Source: JAEUMG01 sp963805405 (GTDB taxonomy: Bacteria; Pseudomonadota; Alphaproteobacteria; Rhizobiales; Aestuariivirgaceae). From it: a stretch of 64,000 nucleotides of DNA. The stretch is taken from NCBI GenBank assembly GCA_963805405.1, contig CAWDUC010000020.1, positions 1,550,001 through 1,614,000 on the forward strand. Direction: 5' to 3'. The notes below the pieces were generated by a model that was given only the letters and a program-made list of their open reading frames with translations, made no database searches and had not been told where the DNA came from. Both the position numbers and the translations under genes were made by a program. Position 1 is the stretch's first letter. Every line of letters begins with the position of its first letter. Below, piece by piece: positions 18,687 through 28,638 of this stretch.

Positions 18687-20198
18687 ATGGCAACGGTGAC
18701 CAACCAGAGGCTGGGGATGAAGAACCCGGCTGAGTCTGAAAAGGAAGAGCGTTCCATCTGGGAAGACGGCGACTCGATCGGCTGCGAGCGCGAACTGCTC
18801 ACGCTTTTCGCCCACAACCAGATCAGGGTAGCTCTGGCGTTGCCAATCCTGGCGGTACTGTTCGCAATGGCGAGCCTGACCTGGACGACGCCTTTCCAAG
18901 CAATCAGCTGGCTAGTCGCCGCGATCGGCTGCCAGATGATCCAGGTCTATCTGTGCAAACAGTATCTTCAGACCCCAGCCAACAAGATCCGCTACAGCGA
19001 CTGGATCGGCATGCTCTCGGCATCCGAATTCCTGATGGCGGCCTGCTGGTCGCTTCTGGTCTTCATTCTGTGGGATACCGCGAACGCCTTCGAGCATATC
19101 TACATCATAGCGACGCTGATGGCTGTGATCGCAATCCGGATCATGATCGCGGGCAACTTCATGCCGGTGATCATTGCCGGCACCGGCTTCCTTACCTTCA
19201 ACGTCGCGATCCGTTGCATCATCGAAGCGCAGCCGCTTTACATCGCGCTCGGTGCCATGGCGATTGCGCTGGAAATCTTCTTCATCCAGATCTCGGTTCG
19301 CCTCCAGACGGTGGCGAGAGATATGCTGGTGTTCAAGGCGCAGAAGGAAAAGCTCATCGACGAACTCGCCAAGGAGAAGGACAAGGCGGACGAAGCAAGG
19401 GTTGAAGCCGAAGAGGCGAACCTCGCCAAGTCGCAGTTCCTCGCGACGATGAGCCACGAACTGCGCACGCCCCTCAATGCGATCCTCGGCTTCTCGGAAA
19501 TTCTTGGTCAGGAGATGTTCGGGCCGCATCGCGTCGAGGCTTACAAGAACTACGCGACCGACATCCACAATTCAGGCAACTACTTGCTGAACCTCATCAA
19601 CGATATTCTGGATCTGTCGCGTATCGAAGCCGGACGCCGCGATCTTGAAGACGTGCCGATTGTCTTGTCGCATTCGGTAGCTGAAGCCGTGCATGTGCTT
19701 GCCGACCGGGCGCTTGCGAAAGGCCTCGGCGTGAGTGCGGACATTGCCGACGATCTACCCAAAGTCCTCGCTGATAGGCGCGCCCTGCAGCAGATTTGGC
19801 TCAACCTCCTTTCGAACGCGGTGAAGTTCACCCCGAAGGGCGGCAAAATCACCATCAAGGCTGTCCACAACAGCAATGGCAGCTTAAGCGTCACGTTCAT
19901 CGATACCGGTCCCGGCATTCCACCGCACGAGGTCGATATCGCGTTGCGTACCTATTCACGCGGAGCTTACGCGACGAAGAAAGCCATCGACGGCGCGGGG
20001 CTTGGCCTGCCGATCGTGAACGGCCTGATCCAGTTGCATGGCGGGGAATTCAAAATCGCCGGTTCGCATGGCAGAGGAACCGAGGTAACCGTCACCTTCC
20101 CGCCAAAGCGGGTGCTCGCCGGACCGCGGGGCGAGATCCTCGCAGCGGCGAGCGTCAAGACGGCCAGTCAGCGCAAGTTGATTTCACTCACCGGCTGA
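18687..20198 (+). CDS. Membrane sensor histidine kinase, PdhS/PleC/DivJ-like
   Basis: A 503-residue kinase. About six membrane segments lie between residues 48 and 203, followed by a coiled coil (about 215-248, rich in K, E and A), then HisKA with H257 in MSHELRTPLN. The HATPase domain has the N box LLSNAVKFTPKGG, G1 DTGPGIP and G2 GAGLGLPIV. The FSEILGQEMFGPH stretch after the histidine is typical of the alphaproteobacterial PdhS/PleC/DivJ kinases that act on DivK. No response regulator is adjacent. No periplasmic domain is large enough to bind a ligand, so sensing is probably through the membrane or cytosolic region. Confidence 0.87.
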   Translation: MATVTNQRLGMKNPAESEKEERSIWEDGDSIGCERELLTLFAHNQIRVALALPILAVLFAMASLTWTTPFQAISWLVAAIGCQMIQVYLCKQYLQTPANKIRYSDWIGMLSASEFLMAACWSLLVFILWDTANAFEHIYIIATLMAVIAIRIMIAGNFMPVIIAGTGFLTFNVAIRCIIEAQPLYIALGAMAIALEIFFIQISVRLQTVARDMLVFKAQKEKLIDELAKEKDKADEARVEAEEANLAKSQFLATMSHELRTPLNAILGFSEILGQEMFGPHRVEAYKNYATDIHNSGNYLLNLINDILDLSRIEAGRRDLEDVPIVLSHSVAEAVHVLADRALAKGLGVSADIADDLPKVLADRRALQQIWLNLLSNAVKFTPKGGKITIKAVHNSNGSLSVTFIDTGPGIPPHEVDIALRTYSRGAYATKKAIDGAGLGLPIVNGLIQLHGGEFKIAGSHGRGTEVTVTFPPKRVLAGPRGEILAAASVKTASQRKLISLTG

Positions 20199-20205
20199 GC
20201 AGCTC

Positions 20206-20628
20206 TCACAATCCGAATTTCACGCGCCCATCGGTGTCGATCGGCCAAGCCGGATTCCACGCGATCTCCCAGGCGTGATCGTCAGGATCGGCAACGTAGC
20301 CGCGAAAGCCACCATGGATCGGTTCATCGGCCTCTCTCAGTGTACGGCCGCCATATCGGATCAATGTTGCGATCACGTCCACGACCTGCTCGCGCGTCGC
20401 AACATTGTGCGCCAGTGTGAAGGCGCCGGGGCGTGCCAGCTTGGTGCGTTGCAAGTCTGCGGCGAGCGCCGTCTCGAGCCACGTGCCGAGTACAAAACCG
20501 TTCATCTGATAAAAGACGATTTCGGAATTCTCGAAGACCGGCTTCCATCCGAATCCTTCGACATAGAAGCGCCGTGAGCGCGCTAGATCCGCAACGCCGA
20601 GTGTAATGACGGAAATCTGCTGCTGCAT
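20206..20628 (-). CDS. VOC (glyoxalase-fold) protein
   Basis: A 140-residue single VOC module. The first beta-alpha-beta-beta-beta unit starts ISVITLGVADLARSRRFY and the second ends YVADPDDHAWEIAWNP, supplying the usual metal-binding glutamate. Members include glyoxalases, dioxygenases and resistance proteins, and the substrate is not evident. It converges on the histidine kinase gene with a 7-bp gap and lies 38 bp downstream of cobT on the same strand. Confidence 0.85.
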   Translation of the reverse strand: MQQQISVITLGVADLARSRRFYVEGFGWKPVFENSEIVFYQMNGFVLGTWLETALAADLQRTKLARPGAFTLAHNVATREQVVDVIATLIRYGGRTLREADEPIHGGFRGYVADPDDHAWEIAWNPAWPIDTDGRVKFGL

Positions 20629-20665
20629 CGGATGAAGCCTACCGGAAATCTCTGATAGGAGAGCA

Positions 20666-21694
20666 CTACGACTCCTTGTCGCTGACGCCAGCGCTTTCGA
20701 AAGTCGCCATGCCGGCATGAAGTTCCGCGGCTGCCTTAACGAGACCGGCTGCCAATGCGGCACCCGAGGCTTCGCCGAGGCGCATGCCGAGATCGAGCAA
20801 AGGTTGCTTGTCGATACGCTGCAGCAATGCGCGATGCGCCGGTTCGGCGGAACGATGCGCTGCGAGACAATGATCGAGCGCGGCTGGATTGGCAGCATGC
20901 AGGATCGCCGCAGAGGCGGTCGCGACATAGCCGTCGAGCAAGACCGGTACGCGGTTGTGGCGCGCAGCAAGAATTGCACCCGCCATCGCCGCCTGTTCGC
21001 GGCCGCCGACGCGGCGCAAGACTTCCAAAGGATCGCCGAGGTGCGCCTTGTGCAGCGCGATGGCGCGCGAGACGGCATCGGCCTTGCGCTTGAGGCCCTC
21101 GGCGTCGACGCCGGTGCCGGGCCCGACCCAGTCTTCGGCCTTGCCACCGTAAAGCGCGTGGCAGATGGCGGCAGCGATCGTCGTGTTGCCGATACCCATT
21201 TCACCAATACACAGAAGGTCGGTGCCTTCGGCGATCGCTTCCATGCCATAAGCCATGGTCGCGGCACAGTCGGCCTCGCTCAGGGCAGCGTCCTGCGTGA
21301 TGTCGGCCGTCGGCTTTTCCAGGGCGAGTTCGAATACTTTCAGACCAAGGCCGAAGGTACGGCAAATCTGGTTGATCGCGGCGCCGCCAGACCGGAAATT
21401 AGCGACCATCTGGGCGGTCACTTCCGGCGGATAGGCCGCGACCCCCTGGTTCACGACACCGTGATTGCCGGCGAAGACCGCGACCACGGGACGCTCGATG
21501 CGCGGCGGATGTCGGCCCTGCCACAGTGCCAGCCATTCGGCTATCATTTCCATCTGGCCAAGCGAGCCCGGCGGCTTGGTGAGACGCGCGTCACGGGTGC
21601 GGACGGCGGCACCGGACTCCTGATCCGGTTCCGGCATCTCCCGCAACAGGGTACGGATATCGTCAAACGGCCGCCCGGTAAGTGATTTTTGCAT
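20666..21694 (-). CDS. cobT: Nicotinate-nucleotide:dimethylbenzimidazole phosphoribosyltransferase
   Basis: A 342-residue protein of normal length that makes alpha-ribazole phosphate for the lower ligand of cobalamin. Diagnostic segments are LTKPPGSLGQME, FAGNHGVVNQGV, GEMGIGNTTIAAA and the C-terminal LGMRLGEASGAA, which holds the catalytic glutamate. It is intact and divergent from cobS, with 60 bp between the two starts. No cobalamin riboswitch is visible in that short gap. Confidence 0.95.
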   Translation of the reverse strand: MQKSLTGRPFDDIRTLLREMPEPDQESGAAVRTRDARLTKPPGSLGQMEMIAEWLALWQGRHPPRIERPVVAVFAGNHGVVNQGVAAYPPEVTAQMVANFRSGGAAINQICRTFGLGLKVFELALEKPTADITQDAALSEADCAATMAYGMEAIAEGTDLLCIGEMGIGNTTIAAAICHALYGGKAEDWVGPGTGVDAEGLKRKADAVSRAIALHKAHLGDPLEVLRRVGGREQAAMAGAILAARHNRVPVLLDGYVATASAAILHAANPAALDHCLAAHRSAEPAHRALLQRIDKQPLLDLGMRLGEASGAALAAGLVKAAAELHAGMATFESAGVSDKES

Positions 21695-21754
21695 AGATTA
21701 TTCCAGCTATTGTCCGATTCACCTTTAGGCCGCCAGAAGGGATGGAGAAGCGAC

Positions 21755-22562
21755 ATGAGCGACGAAGCATGGAAGCGAAGCGAACCGCAACCATGGCGCG
21801 AGCCGGTGGCAAAACTGGTTGCGGCCCTCGGTTTTCTCACGCGTCTGCCGGTTTCCGCGGCACAGCGGCCGACACGTCTTGTCGACACCATGCCGATGTT
21901 TCCGGTTGCGGGCGTGTTGATCGGTGCGTTTACAGGAGTGGTCGTCGCCTTTCTTACCGATGGCGGCATCGCTCCCCTCCTCGCTGCCTGCCTCGCCTTC
22001 ACGGCAACCTTGTGCCTGACGGGCGCGCTCCATGAAGACGGATTGGCCGATACCGCAGACGGCTTTGGCGGCGGCATGACGCGCGAGCGTCGGCTGGAGA
22101 TCATGCGCGACAGCCGGATCGGCACCTATGGCACGCTGGCTCTGGTCACGGCGGCGATCGCCAAGGTGGCGGCCATCGCAGCGATCGTTTCCGGGCTGGG
22201 CTGGTGCAGCGTTCTCGTGCTGGCGGCCACCGGAGCGGCTTCGCGGGCGGCAATCGTGTGGCTGATGGCGAGGACGCCGCCGGCGCGATCCGACGGGCTC
22301 TCTGCCTCTGCAGGTCAGCCGGATGGCGAAACGCTTAAATGGACACTCTGTGTTGGCCTGGTGATCGCCCTCCTTTTCTTGTGGTGGAGTGTGGGATTTC
22401 TCGATGCGATTTTCGCGCTGCTGGCCGGTGCGGCTGCGACGCTTGCCGTCTCAAAGGCTGGCCTTGCGCCAGATTGGCGGGCAAACCGGCGATGTCTGCG
22501 GCGCCGTCCAGGTGGCAAGCGAGATCGCCATGCTGGCGGCGGTGACGGCAAGCCTTCCTTAA
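21755..22562 (+). CDS. cobS: Adenosylcobinamide-GDP ribazoletransferase, one C-terminal frameshift
   Basis: A polytopic inner-membrane enzyme of about 268 residues that joins adenosylcobinamide-GDP and alpha-ribazole in the last step of cobalamin assembly. LGFLTRLPV, the HEDGLADTADGFGGG motif with acidic metal ligands, and RDSRIGTYG are in the main frame. The hallmark GGQTGDVCGA near the C terminus is in another frame after a break near 22455-22470, and that frame stops at 22560-22562. An indel is likely and the gene is probably functional. It pairs with cobT. Confidence 0.9.
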
Positions 22563-22606
22563 GTTTTGCTGGCGATTGCTAGTGATCTCGCCATGCGGAG
22601 GGGCCG

Positions 22607-23044
22607 ATGAAGATCAAGACCACGCTGCTGCCACTTGCCCTCCTGCTCGCTCACCTGCCGCAGGCGGCGCTTGCCGGCGTGACCGAACTCAAGGCCGATG
22701 ACCGCGGACATTTCATCGCCAAGGCCGAGATCGACGGCTCCGACGTTACGGTGTTGGTCGATACCGGGGCGTCTGTCGTGGCGCTTTCCTACGAAGATGC
22801 GGACGAGATCGGCTTACGTCCCTCCTCCCTCACCTACGACACGCCGGTGATGACCGCCAATGGACAGATCAATGCAGCACGCGTGACCTTGCGGCGCGTC
22901 GAGATCGACGGGGTCACGGTGCGGGATGTCGCCGGCATGGTCCTGCCGGCCGGCAGCATGAGCGGCTCGCTGCTGGGCATGAGCTTTCTGTCGCATCTGC
23001 GCAGCTTCCGGGTCGAAGACGGCGTGCTTCGCCTGGAGGATTAA
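22607..23044 (+). CDS. Retropepsin-like clan AA aspartic protease (TIGR02281 type)
   Basis: A 145-residue secreted or periplasmic protein. The signal peptide is about 23 residues long (hydrophobic LLPLALLLAHLP, then QAALA). The single active-site motif VDTGAS carries D52 in a strand-rich, retropepsin-like fold, so activity needs a dimer. Such genes are widespread in alphaproteobacteria, often near cob genes, and their substrates are not established. It lies 45 bp after cobS and may be cotranscribed. Confidence 0.85.
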   Translation: MKIKTTLLPLALLLAHLPQAALAGVTELKADDRGHFIAKAEIDGSDVTVLVDTGASVVALSYEDADEIGLRPSSLTYDTPVMTANGQINAARVTLRRVEIDGVTVRDVAGMVLPAGSMSGSLLGMSFLSHLRSFRVEDGVLRLED

Positions 23045-23114
23045 TGCCGCTTTGCGACCCCGGCATGCCGTTTGAGGCCTGCAAACCGGGGCGGCGCGTT
23101 TCTATCTTTGGTCT

Positions 23115-23348
23115 ATGAATGCCGTGATTCCGCTCGAAATCGAAACGCCGTGCATCAAGGTTTGCGTGGTCGACCCAGAAACCGGATTCTGCATTGGCTG
23201 CGGCCGCACCCGTGACGAGATCGCGGGCTGGCTCGACTATCGCGCGAGCGAGCGCCACCAGATCATGCAGACGCTTCCCGATCGCGTCGCAACCCTCACC
23301 CAGCGCAAGCGGCGCAAAGGCGGCCGGCGTGGCCGGCTCGGCGACTAG
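23115..23348 (+). CDS. DUF1289 small cysteine-rich protein
   Basis: A 77-residue protein with the DUF1289 pattern: ETPCIKVCVVDPETGFCIGC followed by GRTRDEIAGWL and a basic tail (KRRKGGRRGR). The four cysteines suggest a metal or Fe-S site. The biochemical role is unknown. It often neighbours cob genes or Fe-S-related genes in rhizobia, as here. Confidence 0.88.
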   Translation: MNAVIPLEIETPCIKVCVVDPETGFCIGCGRTRDEIAGWLDYRASERHQIMQTLPDRVATLTQRKRRKGGRRGRLGD

Positions 23349-23416
23349 CGCAAGAAACGGGTGGATCGAACGACCCCAATCGGCGAGATGAACTCACCTT
23401 GTGGGAGCTCGCCAGC

Positions 23417-24062
23417 ATGTATCGTCTCTATGACTATGCACCGTCGCTCAACTGCTGGAAAATCCGCGAACTCTTCCGTCGGCTGAAACAGCCTTTGGAG
23501 CTGACCCCGGTCTCGATCTTCACAGGCGAGGGACAAAAGCCGGAATTCCTGAAAATCGAATCCAACGGGCGCAGTGCCGCTCATGGTGATGCCGGACGGC
23601 AGCACGGTCGCCGAGTCGAATGCCATTCTCGTGGTGTGTGCGGAAGGGACCCAGTTCATGCCGTCGGCCATGCCGGCAAAGGGCAAGGTCCTTCAATGGC
23701 TGTTCTTCGAACAGAATTATCTCGAGCCTTCGCTAGGAGCGCTACAGCACTGGGTGCGCACCGGCAAGGTCGTGCGGCGCGATCCCGTACTGGTCGCTTT
23801 CCAGCGCGACCGTGCCATGGGCGCACTGACAGCGCTCGACCGCGGACTCGCCGGTCATGATTTTATTGCCGGGTCGCTTTCGATCGCCGATATCGCGCTC
23901 TACGCTTATGGGCATATGGCGGAGGCTGCCGGCCTCGATACGCGTGCGCTTGCGAATTACCGCGCATGGCTCAGACGATTGGCCGAAAGCGATGCGCCCT
24001 TGGCACCGACCTATCCCTATTCGATCGATCCTGCTTCGTCGGAGGAGCTACCAACGGCGTGA
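23417..24062 (+). CDS. Glutathione S-transferase, one frameshift
   Basis: A GST of about 214 residues. The thioredoxin-like N-terminal half (MYRLYDYAPSLNCWKIREL to ESNGR) is in one frame. The remainder, from PLMVMPDGSTVAESNAIL to the helical C-terminal domain with SLSIADIALYAYGH, is in another. The break lies near 23565, just before the cis-proline, where homologs read NGRVPLL. A one-base indel explains it. A CxxK-like position (LNCWKI) suggests a cysteine- or serine-type GST. Confidence 0.8.
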
Positions 24063-24104
24063 CTGACGCTGACAGAACGTTACCGCGCAGCTAAGCTTGG
24101 CGGC

Positions 24105-24923
24105 ATGACAGCATCGCTCGAACTCAAGCATTATTTCAAACGCATCAGCTATGACGGTTCGCCCAAGACCGATTACGAAACCCTGCGCGCCGTGCATCAA
24201 CTCCAGAACGATGCAGTCACCTACGAGAATCTCGACGTGCCGCTTGGGCGGCCGATGGGGCGCGCAATCGACGACATCTATGAGAAGATCGTCGCGCAAG
24301 GCCGCGGCGGCTGGTGCTACGAGCAGAACGGATTGCTGGATTGGGCACTTTCCGAGATAGGCTTTCGCGTCAGCCAGCATGCCGGCGGCGTCACGCGCGA
24401 TACCAATGGACAAGCGGCCGTCGGCAATCATCTCGTCCTGATTGTAGATCTCGAGCGGCCCTATCTCGCCGATTGCGGCTTTGGCGATGGCATCGTCGAT
24501 CCGCTGCCGCTCGCGGTTGGCAAGTGTGTGCAACGCGGCCTTTGCTTCGCATTATCGAAGACGGACGACGGCTGGTGGCGCTTCCACAATCAAGAGCATG
24601 GGGCCGCCGCCAATTTCGATTTTCGTGAAGAACCCGCGGACCAATCGCTGCTCGATGAAAAGTGCCGTTGGCTCCAGACCGACCCGGAATCCGGTTTCGT
24701 GTTGAACGCGGTGTGCCAGCGACACCAACCCGATGCGCATTACACCTTGCGCGGACGCGTTCTCAAGACACTGCGCCATGGCGTATTCGAGCAGCGATTG
24801 GTTTCGGACCGCGCCGAGTACGAGACGACATTGCGCGATGTGTTTGACTTGAGCGTTCCCGATGCGGAACTGCTGTGGGAGAAAGTCTTGGCGCGCCATG
24901 CCGCGGTGTTCCCGACGAACTAG
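24105..24923 (+). CDS. nat: Arylamine N-acetyltransferase
   Basis: An intact 272-residue enzyme that transfers acetyl from acetyl-CoA to arylamines or hydrazines. The catalytic triad is visible: C71 in RGGWCYEQNG, H109 in VGNHLVLIV and D123 in LADCGFGDG. The length is normal for bacterial NATs. It converges with the LprI-like gene, with which it overlaps by 4 bp. Confidence 0.92.
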   Translation: MTASLELKHYFKRISYDGSPKTDYETLRAVHQLQNDAVTYENLDVPLGRPMGRAIDDIYEKIVAQGRGGWCYEQNGLLDWALSEIGFRVSQHAGGVTRDTNGQAAVGNHLVLIVDLERPYLADCGFGDGIVDPLPLAVGKCVQRGLCFALSKTDDGWWRFHNQEHGAAANFDFREEPADQSLLDEKCRWLQTDPESGFVLNAVCQRHQPDAHYTLRGRVLKTLRHGVFEQRLVSDRAEYETTLRDVFDLSVPDAELLWEKVLARHAAVFPTN

Positions 24924-26002
24924 AACCCCTCAGCGCAACGCGACGTCGCGATCCAACCGGACAGGCGCGTCGGCGCGACGATCGCGGCGGCGACATCGTA
25001 GCAGGCAGCCTCGCCGCCCAGCGGTGTCGCAAGAAGTTCGTCAGGCGCGCGCGTACCGGCAACAGGAACGAAGATGGCGTCTCCTGCGCCGGCGCGACCG
25101 TCCTCGACCGGGACTGGCTCGATGCCGCTCACCGTCTGGCCGATCGCCACACAGTCATAACCGCCGCGCGAGCCCAGGATGCGGATACTGCGCTCGCCCT
25201 CTTCGCGCGGGAGGATGTCAATTACCCGCGGTGCGACATCCTGATCGCGCAAGCGGTCGAAGCAGGCGCGGATCGCTGGAGCATATTCTCCGAGATTCTC
25301 GGACCAGTGATGGTTGCGTCCCATCAGCCGGATGAGATCCGCACTCTCTCGCAAGGTGAGAGCTGCCTCGCAGGCAATGATGCTGCCTTCTTTCGCCTCG
25401 ACCATTGGCGAGAGCGCGCGCACCGCACAGGCCGCAGTACGATAATCGCGAAAGGCTTCCGCCGCTTTGTTTGCCTCAGCGCCACCATCCGGGCCGGTCC
25501 CCTGGATGTTGACGGTTGCGAGCGAAAGTTCGAAGGCCTCGGCAATCAGCGAATAGCCGACATCGGCGGCGGCGAGAAAGGAATTGAGGCAAGCCTCGGT
25601 ACGCTTAGCCCGTTCGCCCGACGCGCAAGTACGCGCGGGATCCGGCGGCAATGACGGCCCCGCCATCAGCCGCCACAGCAAAGTCAAGGCATCGACCCGG
25701 CGCGCGATGCGTCGCGTGAGGCAAGGCTTGGGGTCCGCCGCGCTTCGGCAGGTATCAAGCGTAGCAGCCCAATCTTCCTGCGCGGCTTGAATGAGGCTGC
25801 GCAGTGTTTTCTTGCGCGTCGCCTCGATGACCTGAAGCAGCCTCGCCGCGAGATGCTGATCGCGTTCACGCAGATCGGGATCGGCGCAGATGCGCTCGCC
25901 CGCCCAATCATCGCCTACGCAGTCCACGGTCTGCGCACGAGGCGATGCGATGAAAAGGCACAACATGAAGATCAGTGTACAGAGGAGGTAGCGGGGTCTC
26001 AT
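24920..26002 (-). CDS. Secreted LprI-like (DUF1311) protein
   Basis: A protein of about 360 residues with an N-terminal signal sequence (YLLCTLIFMLCLFIASPRAQ). A cysteine-containing LprI/DUF1311-like domain follows: DCVGDDWAGERICADPDLRERD, then a long helix and QEDWAATLDTC. A second cysteine-rich region of unknown fold (about 115-360) follows that. LprI relatives inhibit lysozyme or act in the envelope. The ATG at 26000-26002 overlaps the dusA stop (ATGA). An apparent 695-codon open frame joining it to dusA is produced by the dusA frameshift and is not a true fusion. Confidence 0.68.
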   Translation of the reverse strand: MRPRYLLCTLIFMLCLFIASPRAQTVDCVGDDWAGERICADPDLRERDQHLAARLLQVIEATRKKTLRSLIQAAQEDWAATLDTCRSAADPKPCLTRRIARRVDALTLLWRLMAGPSLPPDPARTCASGERAKRTEACLNSFLAAADVGYSLIAEAFELSLATVNIQGTGPDGGAEANKAAEAFRDYRTAACAVRALSPMVEAKEGSIIACEAALTLRESADLIRLMGRNHHWSENLGEYAPAIRACFDRLRDQDVAPRVIDILPREEGERSIRILGSRGGYDCVAIGQTVSGIEPVPVEDGRAGAGDAIFVPVAGTRAPDELLATPLGGEAACYDVAAAIVAPTRLSGWIATSRCAEGF

Positions 26003-27007
26003 TCGGCGGCGAACGCCAGCGCAGGGCGCTCCACGCAGGCGAGCGCCTTGTCGATGACTCCAAGTCCGGCCCCAGTTCGATGCGAACCTTCGGAGAGAAT
26101 GCGGCGCCACAGACGACCGCCGGGTTCTCCATGATAAAGCCCGAGCATGTGGCGGGTGATCCGGGAGAGCCAAGTGCCGCGCGCCAATTCCGCAGCGATA
26201 TACGGCCGCATGCGGGCGACCGCCTCGGCGCGGGTGGCGGCCGGCGCCGGGAGGCCGAACACCTCTGGATCGACGGAAGCAAGGCTCCAAGGCTGCTGGT
26301 AGGCAGTTCGGCCGAGCATAACGCCATCCACAATTTCTAGGTGTTTTTTCACGGAATTCGTGACTTGAAATCCCCCCATTGAGGATTATATTCAAATAAT
26401 GATGAACAGACTTGAGGCGATATACGCGGTCATAATCGAGGGGTGGTATCTCGCGGTTCTCCTTTGGCGACAGGCCTCTAAGCCAAGCCTTGCGGGCATG
26501 AACTATGAAGGTTTGGCAGCCAGCGGAGGCCACGGTCGAGATAAAGTGTTCGAGCGCCACCTCGCTGTCCTGGTCGTCGATGCCAATGCGGCATTTGACG
26601 GTGACGGGGATGCTGACGGCGCCGCGCATGGCCGCAACGCAGTCTGCGACAAGCCCCGGTTCGGCCATCAGGCAAGCGCCAAAGCGCCCCTCCTGGACCC
26701 GGTCGGACGGGCAGCCGACATTGAGATTGACCTCGGCATAGCCGAAATCCTGGCCCCAGCGCGCCGCATCGGCCAACAGGCCGGGATCAGAGCCGCCAAG
26801 CTGCAGGGCCACCGGCGCCTCACGCGGATCGAAGCCCAGAAGCCGCGCGCGATCGCCATGACGCACAGCCTGGGCGGTCACCATCTCGGTATAGAGCAGC
26901 GCACGCGCCGTGAGCTGGCGATGGAAGAAGCGGCAATGCCGGTCCGTCCAGTCCATCATGGGCGCGACACAAAATCTGTGCGCGGAGGTTTGCACTGCTG
27001 CGGTCAT
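25999..27007 (-). CDS. dusA: tRNA-dihydrouridine synthase A, one frameshift
   Basis: An FMN-dependent enzyme of about 335 residues that reduces uridines in the tRNA D-loop. Motifs are FCVAPMMDWTDRHCR (FMN site), LQLGGSDP and VNLNVGCPSDRVQ with the active-site cysteine, VTVKCRIGIDD and IVHARKAWLRGLSPKENR. The frame breaks near 26354. Removing one C (GAATTCCGTG to GAATTCGTG) continues into VKKHLEIVDGVMLGR, the expected DusA C-terminal part ending at 25999. The indel is single-base, and the gene is otherwise full length. Confidence 0.9.
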
Positions 27008-27156
27008 CTTATTGCTTGCTCTCGATCCGGTACGCTCCTGGTGCGCGCCCGCAATCTTCTTGAATACGGCACTTATAGGCCGTCGGGAACCGCCTGCTCA
27101 ATCGGAAAAGGCTTGAAGAGCCGAGACATAGCCCCGGATTTAGTAACTCAATGTCC

Positions 27157-28638
27157 CTATTCGCGCTCCAGCCGATTTACCTTTCGGACAGTCGACAGAG
27201 CACCTTGCTCAAAGAGCGACGCAAGATGGTTGCTAAGTACCAAACGAAAAGAACTGTCGCGCGGAAGATCGTCGCCGAACACCTCGCCAACGCGCAGCAT
27301 TCCATCCACCAGTTTGTCTGCGTCACCTTTCGCTTCATCGGCAATTCTGCGTAACCGACCCGCCAGTGGGTCTCTGACATCGATTTCGCGGCTCTGTTCG
27401 TCGCTTCCGGTGACATAGCGAATCCAGCCCGCTACTCCGAGCGCCGAGCGTGTAACCGAAAGGTTTCTGGCCAGGCGATTCCGAATTGTACCAAGAAGGC
27501 GCTGGGGAAGCTTCTGGCTCCCATCCATGGCAATCTGCCATGTGCGATGAAACAAAGCGGGGTTCGCGAACCGGGCTATCAACGCGTCACGATACGCATC
27601 GAGATTTCCAAGACCCGCAGGCAGGGTGCTCATCACCTCGTGGGTCATGAGATCGTAAATGAGCGTGCGCAGCGCAATATCCGCAATCGCCGTGTTCACG
27701 AACTCATAGCCGGCCAGGTAGCCGAGGTAGGCGAGCGTCGAGTGGCCGCCATTGAGCATACGCAGTTTCATGAGTTCGAACGGCTGCACGTCAGAGACAA
27801 GCTGCGCCCCTGCCCTCTCCAAGGGGGGCCTCCCTGCCGGAAATCGGTCCTCGATAGTCCATTGTGTGAATGGTTCGGTTGCGACCGGCCAAGCGTCCCA
27901 AAGCCCCGTTACCTCAGTAGCAAGCTTGCGATCCTCATCGGTTGTAGCGGGGACTATCCGATCAACCATGGTCGAAGGAAATGCGACATCATTCTCGACA
28001 TGATTGGCTAAAGCATCGCTTCGCAATGCGGCAAACGCTATGACTATCCGCGCCACTGTTGCTCCATTTGCCGGCAGGTTGTCGCAACAGAGCACCGCAA
28101 AGGGAGGAATACCGGCCTCGCGGCGCAACTCGATGGCGCGGACGAGCAGTCCTGGCACACTCACCGGGAGTTCCGGATACTCGAGGTCGTGAACGATGTC
28201 CGGATGGCTCGGCACAAGCGCGCCCGTCGCGGGGTCGTGACAGTAGCCCTTTTCAGTGACGGTAAGCGAAACAATGCGGACGCTCGGATTTGTCATGGCG
28301 GCGATGAGCGATTCGCGCTGGCTGGTCGCATCAAGAACGTCGAGCAACGAGCCGATGATCCGACCCTTCGTTCCCGCGCCGCCGCGCTCCAGCAATGTGT
28401 ACAAGAAATCCTGCGGGGCCAGAGCGTTGCGCGCATCAGGATGTCGGAGGGAGGCTCCGATGATCCCCCAAGACGGATCGATGGACAGGATATCGTCGAC
28501 ATACACCGCGGTGTGTGCACGAGAGAACGCGCCGACGCCAAGATGAACAATCCCGGGGCTTACCGTCGAGCGATCATAAGGCAATCGACCGATGGCGGTC
28601 TCTGCTGAAAGCCGCCTCGTGACCCTGGCCTCAGTCAA
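27157..28638 (-). CDS. Mannitol dehydrogenase-family oxidoreductase (fructuronate/polyol type)
   Basis: A 493-residue NAD(P)-dependent long-chain polyol dehydrogenase. The Rossmann glycines are in IVHLGVGAFSRAH, and CCDNLPANG and VDRIVPATT follow. The catalytic lysine segment is PFELMKLRMLNGGHSTLAYLG. The family includes mannitol, arabinitol and fructuronate/mannonate reductases. The start is a TTG that overlaps the stop of the upstream alcohol dehydrogenase by 8 bp, so the two are coupled. With ABC system A and the divergent GntR regulator it forms a sugar-acid or polyol catabolic operon. Confidence 0.87.
   Translation of the reverse strand: MTEARVTRRLSAETAIGRLPYDRSTVSPGIVHLGVGAFSRAHTAVYVDDILSIDPSWGIIGASLRHPDARNALAPQDFLYTLLERGGAGTKGRIIGSLLDVLDATSQRESLIAAMTNPSVRIVSLTVTEKGYCHDPATGALVPSHPDIVHDLEYPELPVSVPGLLVRAIELRREAGIPPFAVLCCDNLPANGATVARIVIAFAALRSDALANHVENDVAFPSTMVDRIVPATTDEDRKLATEVTGLWDAWPVATEPFTQWTIEDRFPAGRPPLERAGAQLVSDVQPFELMKLRMLNGGHSTLAYLGYLAGYEFVNTAIADIALRTLIYDLMTHEVMSTLPAGLGNLDAYRDALIARFANPALFHRTWQIAMDGSQKLPQRLLGTIRNRLARNLSVTRSALGVAGWIRYVTGSDEQSREIDVRDPLAGRLRRIADEAKGDADKLVDGMLRVGEVFGDDLPRDSSFRLVLSNHLASLFEQGALSTVRKVNRLERE

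Noticed and set aside
21695..21754. Possible cobalamin riboswitch between cobT and cobS
   Set aside because: The divergent gap is only 60 bp and shows no B12-box-like conserved segment. A riboswitch of this class needs about 200 bases.
24920..27007. A 695-codon open frame that would fuse DusA to an LprI-like protein
   Set aside because: The true DusA C terminus is in another frame after a one-base insertion near 26354 and stops at 25999-26001. The LprI-like gene has its own ATG and signal peptide overlapping that stop, so the join is an artefact of the frameshift.
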